A model generated the notes under the pieces. The model ran no database searches. It was not told the origin of the DNA and worked only from the letters and a program-made list of their open reading frames with translations. The position numbers were made by a program, and so were the translations under genes. A stretch of DNA of 64,000 nucleotides from Carposina sasakii (taxonomy: Eukaryota > Arthropoda > Insecta > Lepidoptera > Carposinidae). This document shows, piece after piece, positions 10,713 through 23,900 of the stretch (within the stretch, counting starts at the first letter, position 1; each line of letters begins with the position of its first letter). The stretch is from positions 12,028,001 to 12,092,000 of the forward strand of contig CP053156.1 in assembly GCA_014607495.2 (NCBI GenBank), in the 5' to 3' direction.

Positions 10713-12754
10713 ATAAAATATTTGTTTACAATAAGAAAAACGAATAAAGATACAGGAGGATTTTCTAAATATAAAATAAAAAGAATCAACATTTTTAGAG
10801 CAGAATTATTTACATCGCGAATGGCAGAAGTGTACAATTTACATACCCACCTTCTGAATTGATTCCCGATTTCTAAGAATAAATTTAGTTTCATCAGAAT
10901 CTATTCGGCTGTTTTTTCTGTAACATTTACAATATAAATAGCTTGACGGTAGGTTGAAAGAAGGATTCCTGAATAAAATAAACTGAGGAACTAAACTTAC
11001 ATGAATTGTTCATGGCTTCTGTACACAGCATATAAAAGTGAAATATTATAATCACATCAGTACTCAGCATTTGTAGACAAACCAGTTGATGTAAAATTAA
11101 TAATAAACAATCATTTATTATTATAATTCACTATTTTATTGTGCAAAGAAAAATAAACACTATTCTGACATGATTCTGACTCTAACGTGGGCTCTAATGA
11201 TTCTGACATGAAACTGTCAATGTCCATTCAGTTCTCTATGATTCTGTTAGATTTTATGGCAATTTTCCGTTTTACGCAAAGAACTACAACGCGTGCATTG
11301 TTTGGAGATTTTGAATAAGAATTAAATAAGCGATAATCTAGCAACTGTCTCCGCTATGCTAAACGTGGCTGTGGAATCTCCTTTATGATCCTGCAGTTCT
11401 GGCTACCTAACTGAACACCTACCTACTACTACTACTACTACTGAATACCTAGAGAACACAGCTGCGTCACGCAGCTTTCATACTATAGGGGCACATCTCG
11501 AAAATTTTGTGATTTCGAGTTTATAATATCATCATCATCATCAGCCTATTGCTGGACATAGGCCTCACCCAGGGTACGCCACAAGACTGCAGGCGGGTTG
11601 GTGACCGCAGTTTGTATTTTGGACTATTAAGTTTATATAGAAAACGACAGAATTCTATCGCCAGGTATATTCCAGCGTTTTGTTTTCGCTAATTTTTGTA
11701 CGCTACTTGATACAGGATGACTAAAATATGAGTAGCGTTCAGTCTTGGGACAAAGCAAAAGCTGAATATTGAAATAAGGAAAAACAAGGATGCTCAAAAG
11801 AAAGACCCCGAGATTCAAGAAATTGCGCTCAAAATGGACTGGGTTACATAAGGAAACCTTATGAACCATTAGCAATTTATTTGAATAGAATTTGTTCAAC
11901 AGCAAAGCCATTTCAATTTGAATTATTCTGCAGAAAACTGCAATACAATTTTCATCTTCCTTGAGCTTCATATTGTAATTACAGTTAGGTAGAAAACTTC
12001 GTGCTTTCTAAGTAAAATAGCCCATTTAAGATGTCCCTATGTTTTATTCAAGACGTTTTGAAGATGTCGGATTTCGTAGATGGCTGCGTAGTAGGTTCGT
12101 AGCACGTAGCAAATACTACAACGATTACCGTCTAACTAGTACCTACAAATGCATAAAAAGCTGATAATTCGTGCCAAACATAATAAATTATGTACCTATA
12201 TATTATGTTGATAAGTACTTGTTCGGCATTTTAAATAAATAAAAAATAAATAAAATTTATTCAATATCAAACATTTGGTATACCTATACATACATTAAAA
12301 ATCTTAATATTTAAATAGGTCATCATCAGCCTATTGCAGTCCACTGCTGAACGTAGGCGTCCCCCAGGGCACGCCACAAGACTGCCATGGGGGGTATTTG
12401 CCCATAGTCACCACGCTGGGCAGGCGGGTCGGTGACCGCAGTTTATATTTTGGACTATGTTGTCAACACGGGAGGCCCTGCTGCCCACCTCCCGGAAACC
12501 CTTAATCGCCTCGTACGATACCCACGGGCGGACATGGGGTGGTGCGAATTCTACTCTTCCGGCAGCACGCGGTGCGAATAGGTAGCATATAAAATTTACC
12601 TAAACTAGGCTGGGCCTGTGCTTTAGGTTTGCGAAATCTCATGATTTATTTATTATTTTAGTATTTGTCTAGCTGTCACCCATCGTTATCATCATTCCTC
12701 ATTCTCCAAGTCCACTTCTGAATATAGGCCGCTCGGAGTGGAGATTGTTAGGGG

Positions 12755-12870
12755 ACAATCTCCACTCCGAGCGGTCTGACATCCAACCGATGTCCGCATC
12801 CATCTCGCGGGTGGCCTTTCCACGCTGCATTTGCCGATACGTGGAATCCACTTTAGAACCTTTCGGCTCC
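12755..12870 (-). pseudogene. LINE RT carboxyl-end fragment with snap-back hairpin
   Basis: The minus strand encodes the RW-x-DD...W-M...S-x-W-R-type LINE tail ending CTCGGAGTGGAGATTGT. That last stretch is repeated inverted at 12729-12748, giving a perfect 20-bp hairpin with a 6-base loop. The same LINE end is intact at 40713-40880 plus. Confidence 0.55.
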
Positions 12871-13611
12871 ATCGCCTATCGGTTCTTCGAGCTATATACC
12901 CTGACTATTGCCACTTTAGGTTACAAATGACACTTATGTGTATTGTATAATGTATGCAATATTTTATTTATGAATATTAGGCAATCTTTCGACGCTTTTA
13001 TAAAACGAGTATAACACAAATTTGTATTGTCATTGAAAATTCTTAATGCTGAATATGAAAGAGCTCTACTTTACGCGAAAATATTAATTGACATTCTCAA
13101 CACGCTCCCATGCCGATGTTAAAGATATTCTTTTAAGGTAGCAAAGTTGTGAAGTTGCGATGTACATAATACACACACACTCGGCGCTGTGTCCCCGAAA
13201 CGGGGTATTAGCCGGAAATGCAGGATCATAGGAGAGATATCACAGCCACTTTTAGCAAAGCGGGAACAGATGTAAATCAAGTTGCTAGCTTATCGTCTGA
13301 AAAAACGCTGTACCACAGTCGACTATTGCGACATGCACGGAAGGAGATGCAGATGATGTACGAATTTAAGAATATCTACGTTTCACCGCATAGTTCCGAT
13401 GAATGATGGCGCTAGTTACTATGTGTATGGCGACATTTTCTGTATCACTGAATACAAAAAATGTTAGTTCCGAAATCAGGCATAAGACTTATTCTATGAA
13501 ATACACAATAGTGAAGCCCCGTATCAGCACTTCAGCTATGAAAAACGTCGCTCTTCCATTCTGGTCAGCCTATTTTGGGAATGTATGTATATGTATATCC
13601 AGAAATATGTG

Positions 13612-13865
13612 TATACTAGTGGACGCCCGCGACTTCGTCCGTGTGTACTGTAGAAAAAAACCGAAATGCCAAAATTATCCAGGATAAAAAAAATTCCCGG
13701 GATAAAAAGTAGCCTATGTGTTAATCCAGAATGTCAGCTAACTCCACACCAAATTTTTTTAAAACCGCTCCAGCCGTTATTACGTGAAAGAGTACCTAAC
13801 AAACATCCATCCATCCATCCATACTTACAAACTTTCGCGTTTATAATATTACTAGTGGACGCTCG
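13612..13865 (+). repeat. lepidopteran GACGCCCGCGACTTCGTCCG family
   Basis: Starts ACTAGTGGACGCCCGCGACTT, contains CCCGGGATAAAAAGTAGCC, and ends TTTCGCGTTTATAATATTAC, preceded by (CATC)n. Other pieces: 34395-34520 plus, 35286-36030 minus (interrupted), 39803-39990 minus, 54230-54330 minus, 60855-61045 plus. Confidence 0.7.
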
Positions 13866-15993
13866 GCCTAGATCCCGCGAATATCTAAGTGAATTCTCTC
13901 GTGTTGTTTTTTTTTCGAGGAGACAAATGTGGAGCGGGCTTTATATCCTCTCAAGAATCTCTCACTAACAGCTTAAACTCGTAATACCACTCGGAAACAT
14001 TTCCCATTGGATTCGGTTCCAGTAGCTAGATTTTTATATTTGTTCCCAAAAATGGGTCACCTTCAAGATGAAAAGTGGATGGGTTCTTTTTGCCCTTTTT
14101 TGCCGAATTTCTGTGTCACGAAAAATGTATGAATAATGAGCTAGTGCCAGTTTTTGGTTTAAATACATACAAAATTAGGGCACTTGATCGATTTCAAATA
14201 AAATATTCATTGCATACTGCAAGTGTACGCCAGTGAGTGCTTAAGGTACGGTTTTATTGTGACTTCTTTGTTGCTTTTATTTCTAAACTGCATATCTAAA
14301 TTTATGCTTTCACTTAACAATGTTATTAAGTGCAATTAGCTTTAGAGAATTCCTAATATATATACATATATACGTTTTTTGAGTAATTCTACATAGGAAA
14401 AACACGAGTGGTTGAATTAACACTGATGAGTGAGTTAACATCGGGAAAGACTTTTATGTAAATATTTTTTTGAAGATGAAATAATTTTTTATGCGAAAGA
14501 ATGCTCGTTATGATATTTTCACTTATTATAACGTTGTTCAAATATGATGTAAATATGCGTATGTATGTACCTATTTACATACCTACCTATCGTGTGATCT
14601 TCGTGTGACCCTAAGTAATTTATTTATTACCCTGTGCTGCTTTTGGACTTTAATAGAACATATCAGCTGAATCTTATTTCATGAACTAAGTAATTCAGAG
14701 CAATAAGCTAGCAACTTGTCACTGATCTCTTACATCTGGCCCCATGCTAAACGTAGATATATGATCTCTTACGTGATGCTTCAATTCTGGCTGCTCCAGC
14801 TTGGGAACCCAGTTGTGTCTCTATTTATAATCAATTTATATCGTCTTCAGCCTATTGCAGTCCACTGCTGGACATAGGCCTCCCCTAGGGCACGTCACAA
14901 GGCTACTGCCATAGGGGGGTTTTACCCATAGTTACCACGCTGGGCAGGCGGGTTGGTGACCCGTTTTTATATATTCCATATAAAATCGAGCATTGTAAAC
15001 TGCACATTAAGCAAGTATTCTATTAGTAATAGTTCGTAGGTAACAATCAGTTTTCTTATCGTTCGTGCCGCGAGCGCGACTACCGCATAAACCTTTCAAT
15101 ACTTTTATCTATATCAGTTCCTATATCAAAATATATATTAAGGTTCCTTATTATAATAATAAAAATAAACATCAAAATAGACATCCAAAAATGACAACGA
15201 GTACGACTCACAATTGGTTCATTAATCTGTCGTGACCGTAAAACTTGAAGGTCGTGGTTTTTTTGGAGTTTGTACTTTTTACTTAAATTGCATTTCAAGC
15301 TTAGTTTTCTGCGGTATTACAAACTACATTTCCTTAATAATAATACCTTGGATTTAAATAAAGTAATAGAAAAATTACTAAATATAATAATTATTAGACG
15401 TTATCAAGATTTTGTTAAACATTTCGGATCGAATTCAAACCTTATGCAATTTCCGCTCCTTACAAGTCCATACAAAAATGCAGTTGGTAGTTACTACAAA
15501 ATGTTAATAAACTCTTATTCCCAGGTCAACTAAAAACTCTGCCTAAATAGCTTATTTGGAAAAGTTATCGGCAAATCCCTTATTCTCTGCCGACTTCCTA
15601 TATACCTATATAAAACTGACATACACTGGCTTACAACAGACTCGAACAATAACGCTCGTCTACCTTCACCTTAAGCCACCCCTAAGTACACTGCACCTAC
15701 CGATGCGACTCGATGTTACCTACTGCCCTACATTGTTTGTTGTGGCTTTAATCAATCATGAAATCAATCTGCTGGTCACGTGGATCCATGGGATTAGAGT
15801 TTTCTGTGAATTCGGGATCAATAGCTAATATGGAAAAGACTAGAACAAATAGTCAGTTCCTATGTGTATAGGTATTCTTAAATGTGTTTTGTATAGAAGT
15901 TGTTTAGACGGTGCTTAAAACGTTAGGCTTTGTTTTACAAACAGGTGTTTGGACATTGCTTAGCGATTCTTTTGTAATAACCAGGTTGGATAG

Positions 15994-16370
15994 GTATACA
16001 GGATGATTTTTGGTCTCAACGTTCCCGAAAACTACGGAATCTCCTCATCATCACGTCATTTTTCTCCATGGAAGCATACCTGGGAGTGTCTGGTTTCCAA
16101 ATATTAGGGTCCAAAGTGAGTAAATAGACTGCGTTTTTCTGCATAAATGACATAGACGCGCGTGCAAGATTTTTTCACGAAAATAATTAATATCGTTATA
16201 AAAAAACTAACATAAACACTAGACACTATAAAATTTCGCCAGATCAAGTAATTTAAAAAAATTATTGAAAAAAATTTTTTTTTCCCACATTTTTTTTTGG
16301 CAACCTTACTTTATTTGATGTATAGAGTACGTACCCTTCGTTAAAGGTGGCCACAAAAAAACACCCTTAT
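15994..16370 (+). mobile_element. MITE family M1 (ATACAGGATG ends)
   Basis: Left end ATACAGGATGATTTTTGGTC, then CTCCATGGAAGCATACCTGG and AAATAGACTGCGTTTTTCTGC; the right end is ACACCCTTAT. Other copies: 23742-23999 minus (flanked by AGGCT), 37220-37597 plus, 38317-38675 minus, 39278-39803 minus (interrupted). Confidence 0.75.
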
Positions 16371-16803
16371 TGAATTAAGGTCTTACATCAAACGTATATG
16401 TGAATATGGATACGCCTTCGATTCCGGATAATTTGTAAAAATAAAATAAAAATACCGAAACTTCGAAATATTACATGAAACTGTTAAAAATGTATCAAAC
16501 TCTCACGCTATCTGCTATTTTTGGAAATCGGTACATTCGGAAAAAATGCTTCCATGTTCTGATATCATGACGCAAGTATGTAAAATCAATATACCTACTC
16601 CGACCACTGGTATAACACTGTAGATGATCAAAACATCATTTAAATCTAGCTTGGATAATAAAATAATTATTTAGCAAGAATATATACGGGACCTTTTTTT
16701 TAGATTATACTCAGTCTTGAATTTAATTATGTTATCAATGAAAAGCAGTTTGACAAGTGTAATGTGATAAAAATGATAGATTTATGTCCACTCGCGCCAT
16801 ACT

Positions 16804-17229
16804 CTAAGGCTGCCTGTCCATTGAAGCGGAGCGAGCTCACGTAGCGGAGAAACGGAGAAATATTAACCAATAGATTGCATAAAAACTCCGCTCAGCTGCA
16901 GAGGAAAGGGATTTGCAAGCTAGTTTAAAAATTCATACATTTTTGGAAGCGGCGCGATGAAGCGGGGCAGCGGAGGGAGCCAACGGAGCGGGCCGGCGGG
17001 GCGATCCGGCGGAGCGGGGCACCGGCCTCGCTCAGGCGGGGGATGGGATGATAGTATGAATTGAACTGAACGCCCGCCGCCCTCCGCCCTCCGCTCCGCA
17101 ATACTCGCTCGCTCTGCTCCGCTACATCGCTCCGCGTCAATGAATAGACACAGTCCGCAACTCCGCTCCACAATAATCGCTTACCCCGCTCCGTAAGCTC
17201 GCTCCGCTTCCATGGACAGACAGCCTTAG
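16804..17229. mobile_element. GC-rich fold-back element with CGGAGCG internal repeats
   Basis: Ends are CTAAGGCTGCCTGTCCATTG and ATGGACAGACAGCCTTAG (inverted). The arms are full of degenerate GCGGAGCG / CGCTCCGC units. It ends about 690 bp before the carbonic anhydrase 1 start codon. The ORFs inside it are low-complexity shadows. No clear target duplication. Confidence 0.7.
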
Positions 17230-17920
17230 TATCCGTTTTTAAAGAATCATTTACACATACGTCAATGTGATAAAAGACAAAATTAATACAAGTGAAGTAA
17301 TGGTAACTTTGGTAGTATGTAATTAAACTAACACGTATTATGTTCATATTAAACCTGCCGAGAAGCGCAGAAATGCCCAATATTCTACAAAAGGTATTAG
17401 CAGAGGCGACGTGCCGTCCCATCCCTTGCATCGGCTGCATGTATACCTATATATTGGTACATACATACATTCCTAATGTGTAGCTGCAGCGGCCGCTTTG
17501 TTTTGAATGTTTTTATTCGTTACGAATCCTTAATGACTTTACATCTCAACAGTACAAACTATAAGTATTATTAAAATACAAATTCAGGTAGGCCCAGTGC
17601 AACCGTCAATATTTACAAGATAGCATAGGAATCGGGGGAGACCTATGTTCAGCAGTGGACTTCCCAGGGCTGGGAATAATGATGATGACACAGTTTAAAG
17701 TATTGCTGTGTGTCTTCTTTCATCCACGTGCCGAAATAGGTATTATGACGTTAGTCTCGATAATCTTTACCTATAGTTTTGTTGTCAATAGTCTATCATC
17801 TGAATATTTTTTGATAAAATATTTGCACATTATCTAATCGGTCTTAGTAAGAATATTGTTTTCGTAATCGCCACTCGGTCTGATATTAGTGTTAAAAATT
17901 AAAAATTAAATTGCGAAATT

Positions 17921-20900
17921 ATGGCGAATAAGATTATTAAGTTTAACCCAGTGTCGAGGAAGGTGACATCATCCGAAACGGCTGCGTCAGATGGTAAGAC
18001 ATCAGATAAACTCACTAAAAGTAGAATTTCGTAGAGAACTAAAGTAGAAACTAAGCGAACAAGTGAACACTGTTAAGGCCTTTCGTACAGAGTCATTTTA
18101 GCCGAAACGCAAAAGTTTTGGAAGCAGAAGCGAAGCAGTATTTATGTTAAAGTTAGCCTAACTTTAACGTAAATGGTGATGATCACGTGAATAAATTTTA
18201 TAGGTACCCTATTTAACTTTAACTACCAAGTTTCATGAAAATAATACCTATATATTGAGTACTTTTGCGTGAAATACAACTAACAAATGTTTACTAGGGC
18301 TTAAGTAATATTAGTTGCAATGATAAGCACGGTGTAAAAGTTTGTGAGAATGTAGAGATATTTACAGTTAAAAAATACTGTACGGATTTTGATGAAACTT
18401 GGGGGTTTTATAGCTTATAATCTGATGTGATATAATTAACAGCCTCTGTAGAATCGGCTAGTGTAAATATTGGCTTTAACGTGTTAAACTCCTTCTTTCA
18501 TTTAAAAACAAGGTTTTTTTTGTTATGTCTATCTAGGTAGTATACGATATTATTTACCGATTCAAGACACATTCTTTAGTGATGGATGAATCATACATAC
18601 AGCGGATCTCTCCCTTCACTGAAGAAAGTAGGTCAATGATAAATGGTTACTTACCTTTAATCCTTTTAGGGGTGCCATAGTTTCTTTACATACCTTACAG
18701 TAAGTAATATGGAACTAGGAACGATGAAATCTTAAAAATTCAAAATGATTCGAAATAATTCGTGAAATCGAAATTATACTGCTTACTGTAGCTTCTCGCT
18801 TAATTATAACTCCTTTGTATAGAAAAGGTGTTAAATTACAAGTACCTACATTCCTACAGTTAATATTTTATACAAGTTTCCTAAAGCTCTTTTTCCAAAG
18901 TCAATTGCTATTCATCAAAGTTAGCATAATCAAAATATGAATTTTATTATTCCAAGATTGAACATTTCACTTTGGTTGACATGTTTTTACTTTCACACGT
19001 TTCCACAACTTTTATTACAAACGAGAAATTGCCAAAGAAAAAACTCGAATCGAATGTGAAATTTTCTTGAAAAAACTAAATTGCTTTTAATGTTAGGATC
19101 AGCGCTAGATTTTTTTTGCATCTATAGGTATATACCTAGTTGTAAGGTAGATTGGTGAAAGTGAAAGCAGGTAGTGATGGAGTGATGAAGCTTTTTCTTT
19201 AGCACTGGCTCTAAAATAATATTGAGAATTATTTAAACTGAACGGACTGCGAGCTTGCATATCACCGACAAACCGTAATTAGCATATGGCTCGCCTGGCG
19301 ACGATGTGCATGGCCATGCCATTTCTGTGCTTATATAGTGTGCCATAACTTTAATAGAAAATTTGCATTAAGCACAATAGAACGAAGTGATATTGGTGGT
19401 TTATTAAACCGTTTTTTATTTACTAACTAATTATTAACGTTTTTTAGCTGAACAAATATCAAAATTACGAGCATCGCAGTCCCCCATAGCCATTTCCGTG
19501 CAAAGGTGTCCGACCTGGACGTCGCTGGCCCCTTTACAGTTCAAAGGATACTGGGACAATGAGGCACTTGGGACACTGATCAATACTGGTCAGACAGGTA
19601 TGTAATCGTAATATTTTTTTAAATGTCTGCACCGGTGTGATGAATTTGGTGAGAGCGAGATGTCTCACTTTTAAACGTCAAATCCACAGAGCTAAATAAT
19701 AACTAGACAAGGCAAGTGTGTACTTGGTGTGTAAAAAGGGATTGCAAACCACTTCTATGAGCCCTAATTCCTTCAGTCCAGCCGGGCTAGCACGACCACG
19801 ATAAGTAGATATATGATAAAGGATTTCGTATCGTATCTATACCACCATAATTATCGATTTCGGGAACATGACCAAAGGAACGATACGTTACGTTAAGATT
19901 TATCCCTTGCTATGATACGATAAGGCGCGAGATAAGTTAAACAAATGTTTCTAGAGTCAAAAATTTTTTTTTCTTTTTTTCAATTGTCGTTCCTTCTTTT
20001 TTTTCCTTTTTGACATCAGATGTCATGTTAACTTCTCTAACATGTCCAGCGAAACACGATATGATAAACCTATTTATCGAATAGCGGTCAAAATAAGATA
20101 GATATTAGCCGCCATGTTGAATGTTATCGATACTAACATTAAATGAAATTACATGAAGTAATGTGTTGGGTTTTAGAGTTTCATAATAATTAGTGGTTTA
20201 CTAATTTACTAATTTCTATAATCCTGAGGATGCCACGGTTGTTGGCGAAACATATGTAGATTATTTATCTAGTTTTTGATTTCGGAATGGTGCAATGTAT
20301 TGTCTTGCATGCTAGGTGCTCGGGTCTAGTTTCTTGTGGCGATTGTAGTTAGTGCAAGTCAGATCAGATCCGAGGGTCAGTGGAGGGTGTAGGGCCCGGT
20401 GGTGGGCGCACCCATAGTGAACGATACTAATCATTTTTTTACCTTTGACCTACCTATGTAAACTAAAAACGAGTAAACTAAAACACTAAATTAAAAATAT
20501 TAAGTTTGGAGCATATAACTGAAAACCTATCGAACCAAGGAATATAATAGGTATTATCGATTTCTCTAACCTATCTACGCTTATCGCGCACTACAATGTT
20601 CATCGATAACAATATCTTGAATTGATGTCAAAATTCGATATTTTTAACATAAAAATACAGTCATGCTCGGCGCTATCGATAGTAACCGATGGACATGCTC
20701 GCATTTTTATCTATCATATTGTATCGTTCCGTGTAACGTTACCGGCATGGTTATGTTAAAATTCAACATGGCGGCTATATTTATCGTATTTTGACAGCTA
20801 GGTATCGATAACTTGACTTATCATATCGTGTATCGTTGGCTGTGCTAGCCGGACAGGCTCGAGAACGAGTGTCTATTCTAATTCTTAAGTCTATTCTTTA

Positions 20901-23900
20901 CATGCAAAGTACATCCTCTTAGTTGATCTAGTTATTAATAGCTCTGTGAATTTTACGTTTTAAAATGAGACATCTCGCTCTCACCAAATTCATCATACCG
21001 GTGCTGCATGTCGTAAGTGTCGACTAAGGAACTCGGGGGCGTTATCTTAAGGTGGGACGCGCACCAGCCCGCACCACGGATCGTGGGAAACGGAGCGTCC
21101 GTGGTAATACAGACGCGTCCGTGGTGCGCGTCCTTCCGTAGGTGTCGGTGCGCGTCCGTCCGTAGCTGTCGGTGCGTCTGCGTCCGTCCGTAATATCACG
21201 CACCGTGGGAACCCACTTTTAGGCGACGAGCTAGCTGTTTGTCTCTGAACTTTTAGATCTAACCCTTTACGTTGAACGTGGTAGTAGGATTTCATCTCTG
21301 ATCCTGCAGTTCTGGCCACCGGCTACCCCATTTTCTGGAACACTGTAGATATTATTATGTGTATGATGTATGTATTTCAATCTTGTATTATGACGTCCAA
21401 AGTGGACGTTGTTAGTCCCCTAAAGTTCATGGGATATTAATAATTAGGACACACTAATTAATAGATACTGGTGGGTACCATAGGGTCTGTAAAAATGTCA
21501 AACGTCTACTTTGGATTTGGGAAATTTAAAGCAGGTATCTCGTAATATCATATCATAACCTCATAATATGAAGGCAACAAAATAATAATCATTTTTAAAA
21601 GGATTGTACTCGTAGGTATAGATAATTTTCACACCTAATTAATCGGATATCACGTATCGATAAAAAAGGAAATTTTCTCCGACCAAACATATTTCAACTT
21701 AAAATTTTATCTGATTGACTTGCGCGATGTAATAATAAAAAAATTCTACCGACGACTAAGACAAGATTATACTTTTATATCGAATTAATGATTTGAAATG
21801 GAACTGATTTGATTTTCTTAAATATGACCCTTCGCATCGCTGTTACTGCTGTCGTGGCGATTCACACCGTGGTGCGATACGACTCAAGATTCCCATAAAC
21901 ATTCCATATAAATACAGGTAGAGCTCAAGGCTAGCAATATACTGACAACACTTTATTGATGCAATCAACTTTTACAACTTCTTTATCAGTCCATAAGAGT
22001 AATAAGTGGTCAGTAAAAACGAGCTTCCTTTAGTAAACATTTTATTATTTGGATATGAATGGCAAAGAAATCTGAAAGTTCCATTAAGTTATTTTTATCA
22101 CAGCCACAGGTTTTCTGGATACGTAATTACTATAATAAGGAATAAGCGGTCATTGTGTCAGTTCAGTAAAATTCATCTGACCCGCAGAGAGAAAAACCTA
22201 GAGGTGAGGCGACGACGTTGGTTTATAGAAAGTAGGGTTGCGGTTGTGATCGGAGAAAACTTCCCATCGGTCCTCTAAATAGAATGAAGCAGGCAGTAGC
22301 TATACCCTGATTCCAAGCAGAAAACAACGAATCAACTCCATTCAAGAATGACACGAATCAAATTTATTTTTTCCAAATTATATAAACATTCTTGTGTAGT
22401 TAACCAAGATGTGATTTCACGCCTCTGAATAAGTTGTGGGCTTTTTCATCGCAGCTCGCTTAAAATATCCAACCTATATACGATGCAGATATTCATTTTC
22501 AATCACGGGCTCACAAATTCATATCAAAGAAAGGTACAGTGGTCGAGACATTGTTATATAATAATATGTGCCATTTTATCAAAGCCAAGTCATCTGATTA
22601 GATAAAATTATTATCGTCCGAAACAGGTACTTGACTTTGTTAACTGTTAAGGTTAGGAAAATAAAATATATTAGATAAATATCTGGTTATTAGGTAAATT
22701 CTAATAATCATCATAGAATAATTTAATTAGTTGAACATTCATTAAAAGTGATAAACAATAATCATGTGCGCAGAATGGATTTTAAAAATACTACATTTTC
22801 TACATTATGAATCGACAAGAAAGAACTACCGTGTACTTACATATATAGCACTGCTTTGTTCCCGAAATGAGGTAGCCAAAACTGCACGATCATAAAGGAG
22901 ATTCGATTAGCAGAGTTTAGCATTGCGTGGAAAAAAGGGTGAGCACGAATCTCTCTATAGTCCGTAACGCTAGCGTCAAACTGTCAATTCCCATAAATTT
23001 TGCTAGTGATTCGTTAGCGGCGCCGCGTAAAAAGGTTCGCGCTTACCCCACAGATGTAAATGTAACCATATACCTACTTCTGTATTATAAAATTGTTGTA
23101 GGTAAGTAGGTACCTATTACTATTGAGGTGATAGCTCTAGCATATGTACGTATAGCAATTGTTAAGACGTGCGCCTTTCAGCCAGAAGGCGTAGGTCGAT
23201 CCCAGTCAAGAGCTTGTACCACTGAATTTATTTCATGTACTTACGAATTTCAATGTACTGGGCTGTAAAACAAACTCCAAATCCTTGGCAATAAGAGTTT
23301 CGAAAGAAGCCATATTGCGCTGACCCCGCAAATAATTGAATAAGGGCAGGAAAATGATGATGAAATATTAAACTTTTCTCTCCATATGATGTTAATTAAA
23401 GATATTTTGCAACCGAAGCAAATTTTCGTTATATTTCCAGCCTATTTCACATTTGAATCCGGAATACGACCGCGGCTCAGCGGAGGACCTCTTATCGGCG
23501 AATATATCTTCGAACAAATGCATTTCCACTGGTCCGTAGATGACTTCACTGGCTGCGAACACGTTCTAGATGGTCAGGGGTGAGTTGAAAATTACAAAAG
23601 ACATAATTACTATCCAGGTAAAAGTCGAAATAACTGGTTATTATTTTGTAGTCTGATGTCCTTCACTAGAATGTATCAGCTGCATTTTCTTTTGTGCATG
23701 TCGTAACGGTCGACTAAGGAACTCGAACATTCGCTCAGGCTATACAGGATGTTTTTTTCTATGCTACCGTATACGAAGAGTATGCACTCTATACATTTTT
23801 CAGTCCAGTTTTTATTATTTTTTCTCGAAAAATGTTTGTAACACGCGTCTATGCAAAAAAACGTAATCTAATAACTCAACTTTGGACCTTAATATCTGTG

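Larger units (their letters stand above)
1..17920. other. gene-poor, repeat-rich stretch upstream of carbonic anhydrase 1
   Basis: No multi-exon gene could be built here. Outside the listed repeats it is AT-rich unique-looking DNA (about 2.2-3.6, 7.3-8.6, 9.3-10.1, 13.9-14.6 and 15.0-15.9 kb) with only short ORFs that show no family motifs. Confidence 0.6.
19630..21003. mobile_element. outer MITE M2 (CACCGGTGTGATG ends) in intron 2 of carbonic anhydrase 1
   Basis: The ends are CACCGGTGTGATGAATTTGG and its inverse, flanked by CTG on both sides (19627-19629, 21004-21006). It is split by a second element at about 19775-20856. An uninterrupted copy at 35406-35698 is also flanked by CTG. Confidence 0.75.

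Noticed and set aside
11633..11971. 112-codon minus-strand ORF
   Set aside because: Composition fits translated AT-rich DNA, with no domain and no splice partners; treated as chance.
15270..15828. Two adjacent ORFs of 87 and 90 codons
   Set aside because: They are in separate frames, AT-driven in composition and without recognisable domains.
16920..17440. Long overlapping minus-strand ORFs (up to 171 codons)
   Set aside because: They run through the GC-rich fold-back element, are Arg/Pro/Ser low-complexity from CGGAGCG units, and lack splice or start context.
22006..22278. 90-codon plus-strand ORF in intron 2 of carbonic anhydrase 1
   Set aside because: No family signal, no matching splice phase with the flanking exons.
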